This document shows positions 48,608-59,454 of a stretch of 64,000 nt of DNA, in pieces. Positions within the stretch are counted from its first letter, which is position 1. Each line of letters begins with the position of its first letter. Under the pieces are notes generated by a model. That model had not been told where the DNA came from and made no database searches. It worked only from the letters and a program-made list of their open reading frames with translations. The stretch comes from Chrysopilus asiliformis (taxonomy: Eukaryota; Arthropoda; Insecta; Diptera; Rhagionidae): contig OZ035964.1 in NCBI GenBank assembly GCA_964034945.1, positions 310,001 through 374,000 on the forward strand, written 5' to 3'. Position numbers and translations under genes: made by a program.

Positions 48608-51490
48608 ATGGAGTTCTGGAGTATTGTGGTTTTTGTGGAATTTTCCGCACTTTTTTCCAAAATCGAAGGGATTTTTATTGAAAGTGGACAGGGATTTATT
48701 ATGGATTTAAATTTAGACAACGAAACTAATCAACTAAATGTCAAAATTTGTACATTTCAGTTCAACGGTAAGTTTTTAAAAAAATTGCGAAATAATTTTC
48801 CTAGATTTCGAAAACTGTGTTATACACATGCATAAGACTACCAAAAAATGCGTAGTTTTCGAGTAAATCGAGAACAACGAAACTGCGATTTAAAAAAAAC
48901 TGCCATTTTGGTTACTTCCAGTTAACGAATTTCCTTGCCCCTTTTTCTGACTTATGCTACATTTACACGAATGACAAATTTGTCATTTTTTTCTTGTCAT
49001 TATGTTAATTCCCGTGTAAATGGCATAATTTTTGTAATTTTTTCTGTCAGAAAATGTCAATCTCTCATAAAAGAATGAACTTGTCCATTCTTTTATGCCA
49101 GATTGCCATTCGTGCAAACGCAATATTAGTTATGACAACTTTAGTATTCAACTTTTGTCATAACTAATATTGCGTTTGTACGAATGGACAAGTTCATTCT
49201 TTTATGAGAGATTGACATTTTCTGACAGAAAAAATTACAAAAATTATGCCATTTACACGGGAATTAACATAATGACAAGAAAAAAATGACAAATTTGTCA
49301 TTCGTGTAAATGTAGCATTAGATTACTGTATCTATCGTTTATTTGAATACACAAAAGTCGCATTTTTCTTTTTTTTCCTTTTATTATCCTTTTTAGTCCT
49401 TTTTTTTTACTATCGTATACTTCAAGATGGCGATTCGCATACTGTGGATTTATCCTCAGAACCGGAAGTCCCAATTGCTACAGTCAGGGGAGAAATTGTG
49501 ACTCGCTACATGAAGAACATTTGCGGTATCCGTGTTGCCAACGTGACGATTTTGTCAACTGGCGAATGGCGCCTGATGGCCACATTTTCGGGGAATTCAA
49601 ACACAACCGCTTCGAATAAATTAAAAATCTCGGTCTATGAAGGGAAGCCGGATAAATTCACGACCATCAAGACCATCACAAAATTTGGTGGCTATCCGAT
49701 CGATTGCACTTTTGCCTCAGGGTCTCGATCATGCCGAATCTATAACAAGGCGAATGGTCAGAACCATTTGGACACTTGCGTAATCAGTGAGACAATCCGA
49801 AATAATTCGGAATTTGTGTGTTACATATTGCGACATGGACGAGTTGACGAAATCGAGGAAGTAATAGATTTTAGATACAAAGACATAACTGACCTAATAC
49901 CACATGCCAGGACAACTGAAACGGAAAAATACCTCACGCTCACGTGTGATTTTCCAGATCCAATTAAGATGTGTGTTGCAAGTTTGCCCCGAAATGGGGG
50001 TCAACTTCTGATTGATGATGGTCTGTTGAGTGAAAATTACTCCGTTCAGAATACAAGGTAAATTGAGTTAGGCGTTAGTCGATTTCCTTGGAACTTTTTC
50101 ATAATATAAGTTGTCATTTGGGTTTTTTTTTTAAGATTCAGCATACAAAAAACATGTTTCACCAAAAATTTTCCAAGGTTTTTTTTTGGAAAGCACATTT
50201 TTTTTTGAATTTTTAAGAAGTTATTTTTACATTTTTTCAAGTATCAATAACGGACATTGCGTTTTGGAAGTGAAGAAACCATTGGTGGCTAATCAAAAGG
50301 GGATATTGAATATTTACGATGAAACCGATCTAACGCCAAGCGGTTGCATTTTTTACATTGGCAATAAGCCCGAATTAATAAATCAGGAGCTGGCAAGACT
50401 TCAAACGGTCGACACAATTGAAATTGTAAAAACGTTTTACGGTAATAGACTTACCATTATGTGTGAGGTCCCTTATCCAATCGACACGTGCTACTTGAAA
50501 AGTCCTTATCCGGAACACAGTGTACACTTTCCGAATGCGATGAACTTCGCAAGAACAAGATCGGTGGGACGCTGTGTTTTTGAAACTTTAATGGAGATTA
50601 GTGGTACGTGGACGTGCGGGATGAGTGGTGCGGAGCGTCGTGAGGAAGTAATTAAGCAATTCAATGTTGTCGTGCACGATCCAGAAATTCCGGGAATTGT
50701 ATTGCCACGAGTAGTTAAATCGAGTACTGGTGATGTTGTCACGATTTTATGTCAAGCTCAATCCGAAAATCCGATCGTGAATTGTGCGTTTTCGGATCCA
50801 GCTGGATACGTGCACGTGTTGTCGGATCGTGCACTAACGCGGGAAGATAGGTGAGTAGTTTTTGTGAACAAAAAAAAAAAAGAAGGAAAAGAAAAATTTG
50901 CCATATTCTTAGCCTATTTTCATGCATTTGAAGTAGGAAGTAAGCCTCATTCACAAACATGTCACAATCGATCTCAGTCTCCCCTATTTCTTATAGGAGA
51001 TAGAGCCATTAGATTTTTTTCAGGTCTCTATTTTATCTTGGCTCATCCTTGGGCGTAAATTGTGACACGCTTTGAGCGGCATTTTATTTACATTTTTTTT
51101 ATCACTAATACATTTCTCTGCAAATCTGTAGTCGCTATGAGTATTTTGGAAAAGGATTCGCCTATGGCAATTGCGGAATTAGAATTAAAAGTTTAACAAC
51201 AGCAGAATTCGGCGATTGGAAATGCTATTTTAACGGCTATTATCAGAGTAACGCAACGCAGCTGATCGCTACAATTGCGGGAAATTGTGAGTTTGTTTTA
51301 TTCTGAGTTTTTTTCTAAACCCTTGTAAAATTTATAAATTCTAGCGATTAGCGAAGCGACTTCAATTGGTTTAGGTGTCGGTCTTACCTGCCTTGTGTTG
51401 ATTGCGTTTGGCGGTGGCGGTTATTTTTATTATAGAAAACGGCAAAATCGGTCTACCCAGCAGCCACAAGAGGCTCCGATGGTTTCCTAG
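48608..51490 (+). CDS. Type I membrane protein with Ig-like domains (five exons, complete)
   Basis: Exons 48,608-48,767, 49,427-50,057, 50,242-50,850, 51,132-51,286 and 51,345-51,490 join in frame to about 566 residues. A hydrophobic start (MEFWSIVVFVEFSALFSK) looks like a signal peptide. The ectodomain repeats a Cys pattern with Ig-type features: GEWRLMATF, RLTIMCEVPYPIDTCYL, SGTWTCGM, GDVVTILCQAQS with NPIVNCAFSDPAGY, and TAEFGDWKCYF, suggesting four or so Ig-like modules. Several Asn-X-Thr/Ser sites occur. Exon 5 encodes one membrane span (about 526-545) and a short basic, Gln-rich tail ending APMVS. The ATG at 48,608 was preferred for its GCCATGG context. The exon 2 acceptor is uncertain: TTCAAG|AT at 49,426 or TTTTAG|TC at 49,396 both stay in frame (10 extra residues). 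AATAAA occurs at 51,628. Probably a cell-surface adhesion or receptor-like protein; the ligand is unknown and I do not recognise the family member. Confidence 0.85.
48955..49317. mobile_element. Harbinger-type MITE, 363-bp near-complete palindrome, TTA duplication
   Basis: TGCTACATTTACACGAATGA at 48,955 and its exact reverse complement ending at 49,317 are flanked by TTA on both sides (48,952-48,954 and 49,318-49,320). The pairing runs almost the whole length; the left arm has about 20 extra bases ('cattcttttatgccagattg') and the loop is only about 14 bases. It lies in intron 1 of the Ig-like gene. A 3-bp TTA duplication points to PIF/Harbinger. Confidence 0.85.
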
Positions 51491-53708
51491 AGAATTTTTT
51501 AACTATTTATTGATGCTTAAAATGGTCTTTTATTTCATATTACTTTCTTTACAATGATTTCAATCCTTTTGCTTACCTTTATTTGTATCTGAAATTTGCC
51601 TGTGAACAGTGTAAATATTTTTGATGTAATAAATTTTTGTAAAATATTACTTGTAATAAAATATTGAGGGAAAATTTGTCATAAAATTCCATGTTTTTAT
51701 TTGCCAAGCCCGAAACTTTCCAACGTATCATGCTGGCGTTTAGAGAGCCTATAATCTGTAGAGTGAACAACATACTCAGTAGGACAGTGTATTAACCCCC
51801 CGCCCTAATAGAATAGTTTTTCTATCAGATTTACAGTATGTAATTTCTTTAAATTTTTTTAAACCAACTACGACTTTCTAAATTAACGGGGGGTCCTGTA
51901 AGGATAACGTGATTATCCTTTTCCTCAAATGTTCCGGAAAAAAAATCTCTGGGGGTTTTTTTGGTCGCTGAATGCGATTCTTGCATCAAGAAGTCTGTAA
52001 AGATAACGGAAAGTCGAAGTACACAAGAATCCTTTTTTATCAGTTTTGTTTAGAAGATAATGGGCACCAAATACATGCCTTGCCCGGGCACCGCTTTGCT
52101 GTGGCACATCCGACACGTTTTTTTCCACGAGCTGAAAATTTGAAAAAAAGAAATTCTCGGTATGGCTTGTGTTTGTTTGTTTTTGAGAGTTTGCTGAAAA
52201 TTCAAGCCCCTTTTTTAGAGGATGAATGATGTGAAGTCCTAGGGTATTTTAAGGAATTCCTTGACGAGGTGTGTGTGTGTGTGTGTGCGCGCGTATTTAA
52301 ATCGCAAGTTCTTTTCAGTGTTTGTTGTCTTATTTTAATTTTTTGGGAAAAATTCCATAGAGAGATATTTTTTTTTTAATTTTATTGATATCTTAATTTA
52401 TGCTCTTTTATTTTATTTGCATCTATATTTTCTTCTATAAATCGTTTATTTCAATACACTCGAATTCGAATTTTTTTCGTAATTTTTTAAAATTATTTTT
52501 TAAATAATTTTAAATCTTTATTTGTTTTTCTTTTATCCCTTAATCTCTTTGATGTTCAAATCAATGTTTTTTTTTTTACTTTTATGATCACCATATGAAA
52601 TTAATCGCGATTTAACAATTTTATTTCTTAGTTTTTTTCTTCTATTCAATATTCTTAAACTTTCTATTGTTTTTAATTACAAATTTTCAAAAAAAAAAAA
52701 TCACTTTCTTTTATATTTTATAAATATGTATATTTTTGTGGATACACTAAGCAAATCATTCATTTCTTCTTCTTAATATTGTTGTATTTTTTTTTGTTTT
52801 GTTTCTTTAACCCATTTGAATCACGAGTACGGTTGTTTTTTTAAGGTGTGAAATTTTCCATCGATTTCTCTTTTTAAATTTGTTAAGAATTAAAACTGAA
52901 ATAACTTTTTTTAAAGTTATTGCGGCCAAACCAAAAGCTTACTTTTAGTCGGTCAACTCATCGCATATTTTTTAAACTTTTGTTTTTTTTTTAAATTTCT
53001 TTTATTTGATTTTATTTTACTATCTATTTTCAATTTTCCTCAATGATAATAATAATAATAGGTAATAATAGTTATAGTTTAATAATAATATATTTTGTCT
53101 TTTTAATTTTAGTGTTTTTTTTTTTGGATATTTTTTAATTCATTGGCAAAAGGTAAGTTTTTTAAATTGTTTTTATTTTTTGACACTTAAAATACATATG
53201 AAAACCATTTATGTGTTCAATTTTCCATTATTTTTCGCCGAGTGATTATAAATTTAAGTTAAGATCACATCATTATAGGCTTGGGACTAATCAAGGTTTT
53301 TTTTAATTTTTTATTATTATTTTGCATCAAATTTTAATTTAATTTTTAAAAATAAATTAGCATTTTTTTACATTCTTATTTAATATCTTGGGTGTGTGAA
53401 GTATTTTTTTTAGCGATTTATCTAATTTAAAGTTTACAGGATTTTTTTTATTTTACCCACAAAAAGTTTATTTGCAATTTTTTGTTTCGAAATAATTTTC
53501 GCGAAATTTTAATAAGTTTAATTCTTTAATTTAATGTTTATAACAATTTCAATATAAAATTATATGAGAGTTGTTATTTTTTTAAAGCTGCGAAAACAAT
53601 TGATTTTTGTTAAAATTTGGTAATTACAAAAAATTGTCGATAGACCTACCAAGGCGTATTAACTAAAAACAAAAAGTGATATTCCATTTGGCATTCGTAC
53701 ACAATTTT
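51491..53708. other. 3' region of the Ig-like gene and AT-rich intergenic DNA
   Basis: Includes the polyadenylation signal (51,628-51,633), the inverted copy of the 47.9-kb repeat (51,895-52,030) and a dinucleotide run. No supported exon; 52.3-53.7 kb is almost pure A/T tracts. Confidence 0.45.
52269..52293 (+). repeat. (GT)n microsatellite with (GC)n end
   Basis: About ten GT units followed by GCGCGCG. Confidence 0.9.
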
Positions 53709-54210
53709 TGTTTTCTTATACAAAGTATAATAAAGTATTTCTGATCACGAAAAGTTTTGACATCTTAATTTTGCCTAAAAACGTTTCCCGTGCACTCTTG
53801 AGTCGAATAGAGCATTATTACATATGTCTTTCTGTCTGTGTGCCATGAAATTATAGGTATGTTTGGCCCAGGAATCAGACGATCCTATCAACTTTTGGTG
53901 AAAACCCGCTAACCGGAAGTAATCAAAATGGCGGCTTTTTAAAAATCGCAATTGCGTTTTTCGCAATTTACTCCGAAACTACGCATTTTTCGGTGGCCTT
54001 CTTTTTGACGAAAGTTGGAGACAATAAAATTTTCTAGACTTTTGTCTTTTAACTCTATCGAGATATACTATTATTTCGAAGAAAAAACATTTTTTTGCAA
54101 CTATATCGAAAACCCTCGGCTTTTCGGTAGTTCAATGTCCGAGGCGAATTAAAGAAAAGAACGATTTTGTATAAAAAAATCATGTACTGTTCACATCAGA
54201 TATTTTAAAG
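53709..54210 (-). repeat. Family D copy, about 500 bp (inverted)
   Basis: 'gtaatcaaaatggcggcttt', 'gatcctatcaacttttgg' and the terminal 'aaaatcatgtactgttcac' then 'atcagatatttt' match the 13,789-14,362 element and the copy at 36,068. Confidence 0.7.
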
Positions 54211-55450
54211 TTAATTTGATCAGAAACATTTTCGACCCCAAATAGGCATTAACATAAGAACATTTGAAATGAGAAAAAAAAAACAAATTACACATAGCTG
54301 CTATTAGTTAGTTATTTGAATTCTTTAATTGTGTTTGTGATAATATTTAGTTTATCTTGTATTTTTAAAAAATAGTTTAGTTGATTTGTTTTGATTTGAT
54401 TTTTCTTTTTGAGTAATTTTATTAAATTTATTCCTGCAAAAACATTCCGTTTCTTCATTTAACTTAGAATATCTAATATTATATTGATTTTTCTAGTTAT
54501 TATAATTATATTTATTTAATAATAATTTAAAAAGACAGCAAATTATAAACCACAAGAGAGTTCATCACAGTATTTCATTTTTTCTCATAAACTTCTTTCA
54601 TTTATTTTATTTTGTATTTATTTCTTTTTTTTTACTATTTCTCTTATTTATTTCGTTAGTAATTCTATGCATTTTTTTTGTTTTTGTTTTGTTTACAATG
54701 CTTTTTCCTATGTATTAAATATCATAGAGATCCAGAAGGATATTCTATTGATTTTTAATCCTTTTCAATAACTTTCAATGACGCGGAGTTTTTTTTTTCA
54801 TTGTCGTTCAGGAAACACAAAGTCCATTCAACGCAATTTCCATTTTTTGCCTCATGTCTATTGCTTTTGGCATAAAACGGTATTTTGCTACATATAGACT
54901 TGACAATTTCCGACACAGAAATGAGATTTTATTTATTTATTTTATTTTTAATTATTATTATTATTATTTGCGTGTGGTTTCATTTTAACATCTAGGGATC
55001 AAGCAAAATTTTTATTTAAATATAAATTCAAAAACAACGGAAAACATTCGACTTGATTATGTTTAAGTCTAGAAAAAATACACTAATGAGAATTTTGAAC
55101 CGGTAATTGTCTAATCAGAAATATCACATTTAAATTCTTTTTATTTAAAAAAATGAACATCAAATATTAAAACAAAAAACAAACAAAAAAAAAAATAAGT
55201 CATTGTGAACCTTTGGTTCAAAGCTATCCAATAATATCAAATCTATTACTCATAGATTTCCTTAATTGACAACGCAAAAAAGGAACTTAAATCACACTTA
55301 CAAATTATAGTGTTTTTCTGGACTAGAACAATATTAAAAAAAAAACAACGAAAAAACACATAAATAAACCAATAAAATTTTACATTTATGTATAAAAAAA
55401 TTTATTAAGAATTACAACTAAATAAATGAAAACATATGACTTTTATAGAA
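54211..55450. other. AT-rich DNA, no gene seen
   Basis: No exon supported on either strand. Could include distal 3' UTR of the minus-strand gene to the right. Confidence 0.4.
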
Positions 55451-55598
55451 TGTTTACATTAGGACTTTTCGCCACATCATTCGCCGCACCTTTTATTGAT
55501 CAAACCAGTTTACCGAATGCAGAAGAAACGAAGCGTAAGAACACAGCACCAAAAGGATGAAAGACGCAGCGAATAAAAAAAAAGTCCTACTGTAAACA
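55451..55598. mobile_element. Small MITE, 148 bp
   Basis: TGTTTACATTAGGACTTTT at 55,451 pairs with the reverse complement of TGTTTACAGTAGGACTTTT ending at 55,598. The middle is GC-richer ('cattcgccgcacc', 'gacgcagcg'). No clear target duplication; class unknown. Confidence 0.65.
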
Positions 55599-56500
55599 CA
55601 CTCGTATAAAATAAATTAAATACGAACAAATTTTTAAAAGAACAAAAACGAAGTAATCATTACTAGAAACCCTATAATCTAGAGAGTGGACAATGCGTAA
55701 AAATGGCCGCCGAGCTAAAAAAAAAACAGCACGAAAAACTTAAAAAATTTCATTCAATGTTACAAATAAATGCCAAAATAACTGAAATCGGTTATAATAA
55801 GTAAAGAAGCTCATGTTTGCGGTATCAAAAATAAAATTTGGAAAGTAGTTTTACTTTAAATAAATTCTAAAATTGTTGACAGACTATTCGAATCTGGTGT
55901 AAAAAAAACTGTTCTAACTGGCCTAATAGACTGTAATAATTGAAGTTAATAGACTGTCCTGCTCAGATTATAGCCTTTCTAGCCATCACCAAATTAAGGA
56001 AGAATTTTGTGGAAAGTTTGATGCGACAGGACTTTATTTTTGTTTTTGGCAACATTAAACTGCGCGAGAATAGGCTGTATCCCCTGTATAAAAACCAGAA
56101 ATTTTGGGAATCTGATGGTTTTGAGGTTGTTTTTAGTAGCTACTAAAGGATATTTTAGAAAATTTTCGGCTGGAGGGTTTGCAGTGTTTATACACTACCT
56201 ATCCATCTGTGAGTCTGTGTATTTACTTGTTCTTGTTAGTCCTCTTAAAGAACTAACAAATTAGGAAGCGTCAACGGTTAAGCGTCAACAATTAATGTAT
56301 TGCCACTGAATAAATTTTCTAATTTTTTTTCGAGGTTATATTGCATTTAGAAGCAACATCAAGTTCTTGAATTGAAAAAGGACTAAAAATTCTTATACTT
56401 TTGGTGATAAATTTTTTGTTTTTGTTTTAAAATAAATTTCGTATGTACATATAATTTATATAATATATATACCAATATATACCTAATATATACTCTACAT
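55599..56500. other. Non-coding DNA, no gene seen
   Basis: Two overlapping plus-strand frames at 55,940-56,264 lack splice sites and coding composition. 'ccctataatctagagagtg' at about 55,670 resembles 51,748 and 46,461. Confidence 0.35.
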
Positions 56501-56955
56501 CAGTGTTTCCCAACCTTTTTCGTTGGTTAATCCCCAACCGAGCTAGTTTTTATTTATTTTATCGCGTGCTCCTTTTGCCATTGTGTACAAAATATTATCA
56601 GAAACCGTATTGGAAAAATATACTCATTAAGAATTATAATATTATGTTCGAAAAACACATTAACCAATTTATAACATATCCAGTTTTTCTGATCCTGAAT
56701 CGATAAATATAATAAAAGGCTCAAATAAAAGGCGGTAATAATACTAGAGGAGGTTGCCTAAAAATAGAGTAACCCCTACCTTTAAACACATAGGCTGTTC
56801 CCCAAAAATATGTTAAATGTCACTTAAGGTCTCAGTACTGCAGAGTGAGGTATTTGATTTGCTGTTTTTCAAACTTTTTTAAATTTGGTTGCCGCTATTT
56901 TGTTTTTCAAATTTCGCATATCGCCTGGAACCAGCCGATGGATTGGGAAACACTG
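56501..56955. mobile_element. hAT-like MITE, 455 bp, 8-bp target duplication
   Basis: CAGTGTTTCCCAACCTTTTT starts the element and the right end is the reverse complement of CAGTGTTTCCCAATCC. The flanks are CTCTACAT (56,493-56,500) and CTCTATAT (56,956-56,963), seven of eight identical. Distinct in sequence from the hAT MITE at 4,367. Confidence 0.8.
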
Positions 56956-57011
56956 CTCTATATATATACTAAACATATACATATGAATGTATTCTAGAAT
57001 TTATATTGTTT

Positions 57012-57680
57012 TTAATCTAAATTATGTCTATACCGTCGGAGACGTGCACTATTTTCAGGTTTTGGAGCACCGGGCGGGGGTGTTATTTCGCTACGTGACG
57101 TTGCTCCATCATTTTCGATAGGGGGTAGTGGGGATGGTGGCGGTTGCATTGATATTGGATGCATTATACTAGCGGAGGCCGCAACTGCAGTTGTTTCAAT
57201 CGATGAAAGCGAGGTTGCGGCAGCTACTGGAGATGCAACCGATCCAGGACCGGAACCAGATCCAGACCCCGATCCAGAACCATCCGAATTCTGTAAAATC
57301 GATGGCGCGACGACGGGTGCCAATGTAACTTGAATACTACTACTATTACTATTGCTACCACTGACACCTGTATTCATGTTGGATTGTAATTTCATATCAA
57401 TTTGATTTGTATTGTAATTCGAACCATCATCGCTATTAATTAGCGTCGCTGAAAATGATGTCGATCTGGGATGAATGACGGCGATCGGACTATGGTTCTG
57501 ATCACGATCAACCGATTGCGCTGACATCGTATACATATGATGCGAATGTAATTTCTGTCCCTGATGATGATGATGATGTAAATTATGGCGATGATCGTCA
57601 CCGCTATTATCCGATGAATTATCGTCAAATGTTCCTAACATGTGTGTTGGTATACCTCTACTGCTGCTTTCCAAATCCAT
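57012..57680 (-). CDS. Ser/Gly/His-rich open frame, probable last exon of the large gene to its right
   Basis: 222 codons from ATG at 57,680 to a stop at 57,012. Composition is regulatory-protein-like: an acidic start (FDDNSSDNSGDDHRH), a His run, QSVDRDQNHSPIAVIHPRS, an SGSGSGSGSG run, a Pro-rich stretch (MQPPPSPLPP), and the end GAPKPENSARLRRYRHNLD. No fold is recognisable. The preceding exon (59,455) ends in phase 1 (CCA G|GTTAGT). An acceptor TAGAG|GT at 57,656/57,655 would keep the frame and give ...ADLTPGIPTHMLGTF, so this is likely the C-terminal exon. The acceptor has a poor pyrimidine tract, so an unseen intermediate exon or a separate small transcript remains possible. Confidence 0.6.
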   Translation of the reverse strand: MDLESSSRGIPTHMLGTFDDNSSDNSGDDHRHNLHHHHHQGQKLHSHHMYTMSAQSVDRDQNHSPIAVIHPRSTSFSATLINSDDGSNYNTNQIDMKLQSNMNTGVSGSNSNSSSIQVTLAPVVAPSILQNSDGSGSGSGSGSGPGSVASPVAAATSLSSIETTAVAASASIMHPISMQPPPSPLPPIENDGATSRSEITPPPGAPKPENSARLRRYRHNLD

Positions 57681-59454
57681 ATTTAATGAGAAAAATATTG
57701 TTTTTTTTATGAGTGTACAACCCCATTTTCATCCAAACAACATCTTAATTTGTTAAACCACAACAACAACAACAAAAAAAAGTGCTAAGCTAAACTGGAA
57801 TTTTTTGTTTTGTTTTTATTTTCCAAATTTCGGTACTGTTTTTGGCATTCGGATGGATATTACGGGAGAAAGATTTTAGTGCATAAAAAATCACCGTTCC
57901 CCCTAACTTTAAACCCTCTCTCCATGTATATTTTAAATCACCAAACCGATCTTGATCGCGTTTTTCTCAAGAGGAGAGGATTTTTTCGGAGCGGCCTCGA
58001 TATTTCCCGAATTTTGATGTAAATTTCTAATAAACTGATGAGTAAAGAAAGTATTCCAAATATTTTAAATGTTTATCATGCATATTTCCAGTTTAGCCAC
58101 AAATATATTCTTATGTAATATAATTAAACTTAAATTTGAAAACAAAAATTGCTAGCGGATGGATGACTAAAGCCTCGTTGACACAACTGTCTACTGTGCG
58201 GACAGTGGCCCGTCAGTATACACAATGTCGTATTCTATCGGGTCACTTCGTCAGTGCGAGTTAAGTGAAACTCATGTACCCGTAGAGTGTTTCAAATTTA
58301 TGTTCCTCTAAAAAATGCCATTTTCCACCACTTGAGTTTCATCTACCGTTCGAACAGTAGATAGTAGTGTCAATGACGCTAAAATTTATAAAAATTTAGG
58401 AAATACTTAGCTTACCTACTGACATTGCGGGATTTTAGCCGCGAAAAGCGCAGATTTAGTTGTGACGGATCGGTTACAAATTTATCAGTCTGACGACGTC
58501 TTCGAAGTGCTGGGGAAAATGCCGCAAAATAAAGGAGGATACAAGATTGCTTTCATATTTTTTTGTGTCGATTTTTTTATTGATTGACTTTTATCTCAAA
58601 TGAAAACAATGTGCTCAAAAATGTGTGTTGAGAAAATGGTGAAGAAATTATTTTTAAGGACAAATTTCATTACTTCCAAAAAAAAACTAAAAATTTTTAT
58701 ATTTTTATGCTCTTTGTTTTTGAATAAATGGCCTTAAACAAACAATTGACTACCAACTATTGATTATATACACATAAATTACATAAATGTTGTATCTTTT
58801 AATTCTTGTATTCTTTAATTTTGATTATTTACACAAATTACAAAATAAATATTACAAATATAAATCTACAAATAAATGTCATGTGTTTACGAGATAAAAA
58901 TAATAAATAAATAATTTAAAGTGAATCAATAAATAATATGATATCGAATTAGAATATATATATAAATATAATAGAGAGCGAGATAGAGAGATAAAGTACG
59001 GTATGAGAAGATTTTTTTTAATTTTTTTTATTAGTGCACGATTTTGTCATGAATGAGAAAATTCATTTGCCATTTTCTTAGAAAATCAGTGGGCCGAATT
59101 TTTTGCAAACATTTTTTCTGTGGATATAATGGCAAATTCTACATGAATATAAAGTATCGGTCTAACTTGAGACCCTTCGGCCTATTTCGTCCAATATTAA
59201 TAATAATTATGATAATAAAAATCTTCTAGTATGTGTCTATATGTCTATTAGGTTCATTTTAATGTAATTTATATATGGCACAAAATCCTAATTTCAACTC
59301 AAGATTTCAGATTAACTGGAATTCTGTACCGTATATAAAATGTTTCGAACTACTGAAATGCAATGTGGCTTCTGCCACTACTAGACACATATACGCATAC
59401 ATATACCACTATAAGGAGAGAAAGAGAAAGAGACATTGATTTTAAGAAACTAAC
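57681..59454 (-). other. Probable intron of the large gene
   Basis: AT-rich, with a MITE at 58,171-58,380. No further exon was found in frame with phase 1 on both sides. Confidence 0.45.
58171..58380. mobile_element. MITE, about 210 bp
   Basis: AGCCTCGTTGACACAACTG at 58,171 pairs with the reverse complement of AGCGTCATTGACACTACTA ending at 58,380, continuing into 'tctactgt'. The flanks are TAA and AAA, so a 3-bp duplication is possible but not clean. Confidence 0.65.

Noticed and set aside
52270..55440. Possible genes in the long AT-rich stretch
   Set aside because: All frames are short and made of A/T-rich codons; no supported splice pairs or motifs.
57656..57680. Treating the ATG at 57,680 as the certain start of a separate gene
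   Set aside because: An in-frame acceptor at 57,656 would join it to the exon ending at 59,455, so a terminal-exon reading is at least as likely; the ATG was kept only as the open-frame limit.
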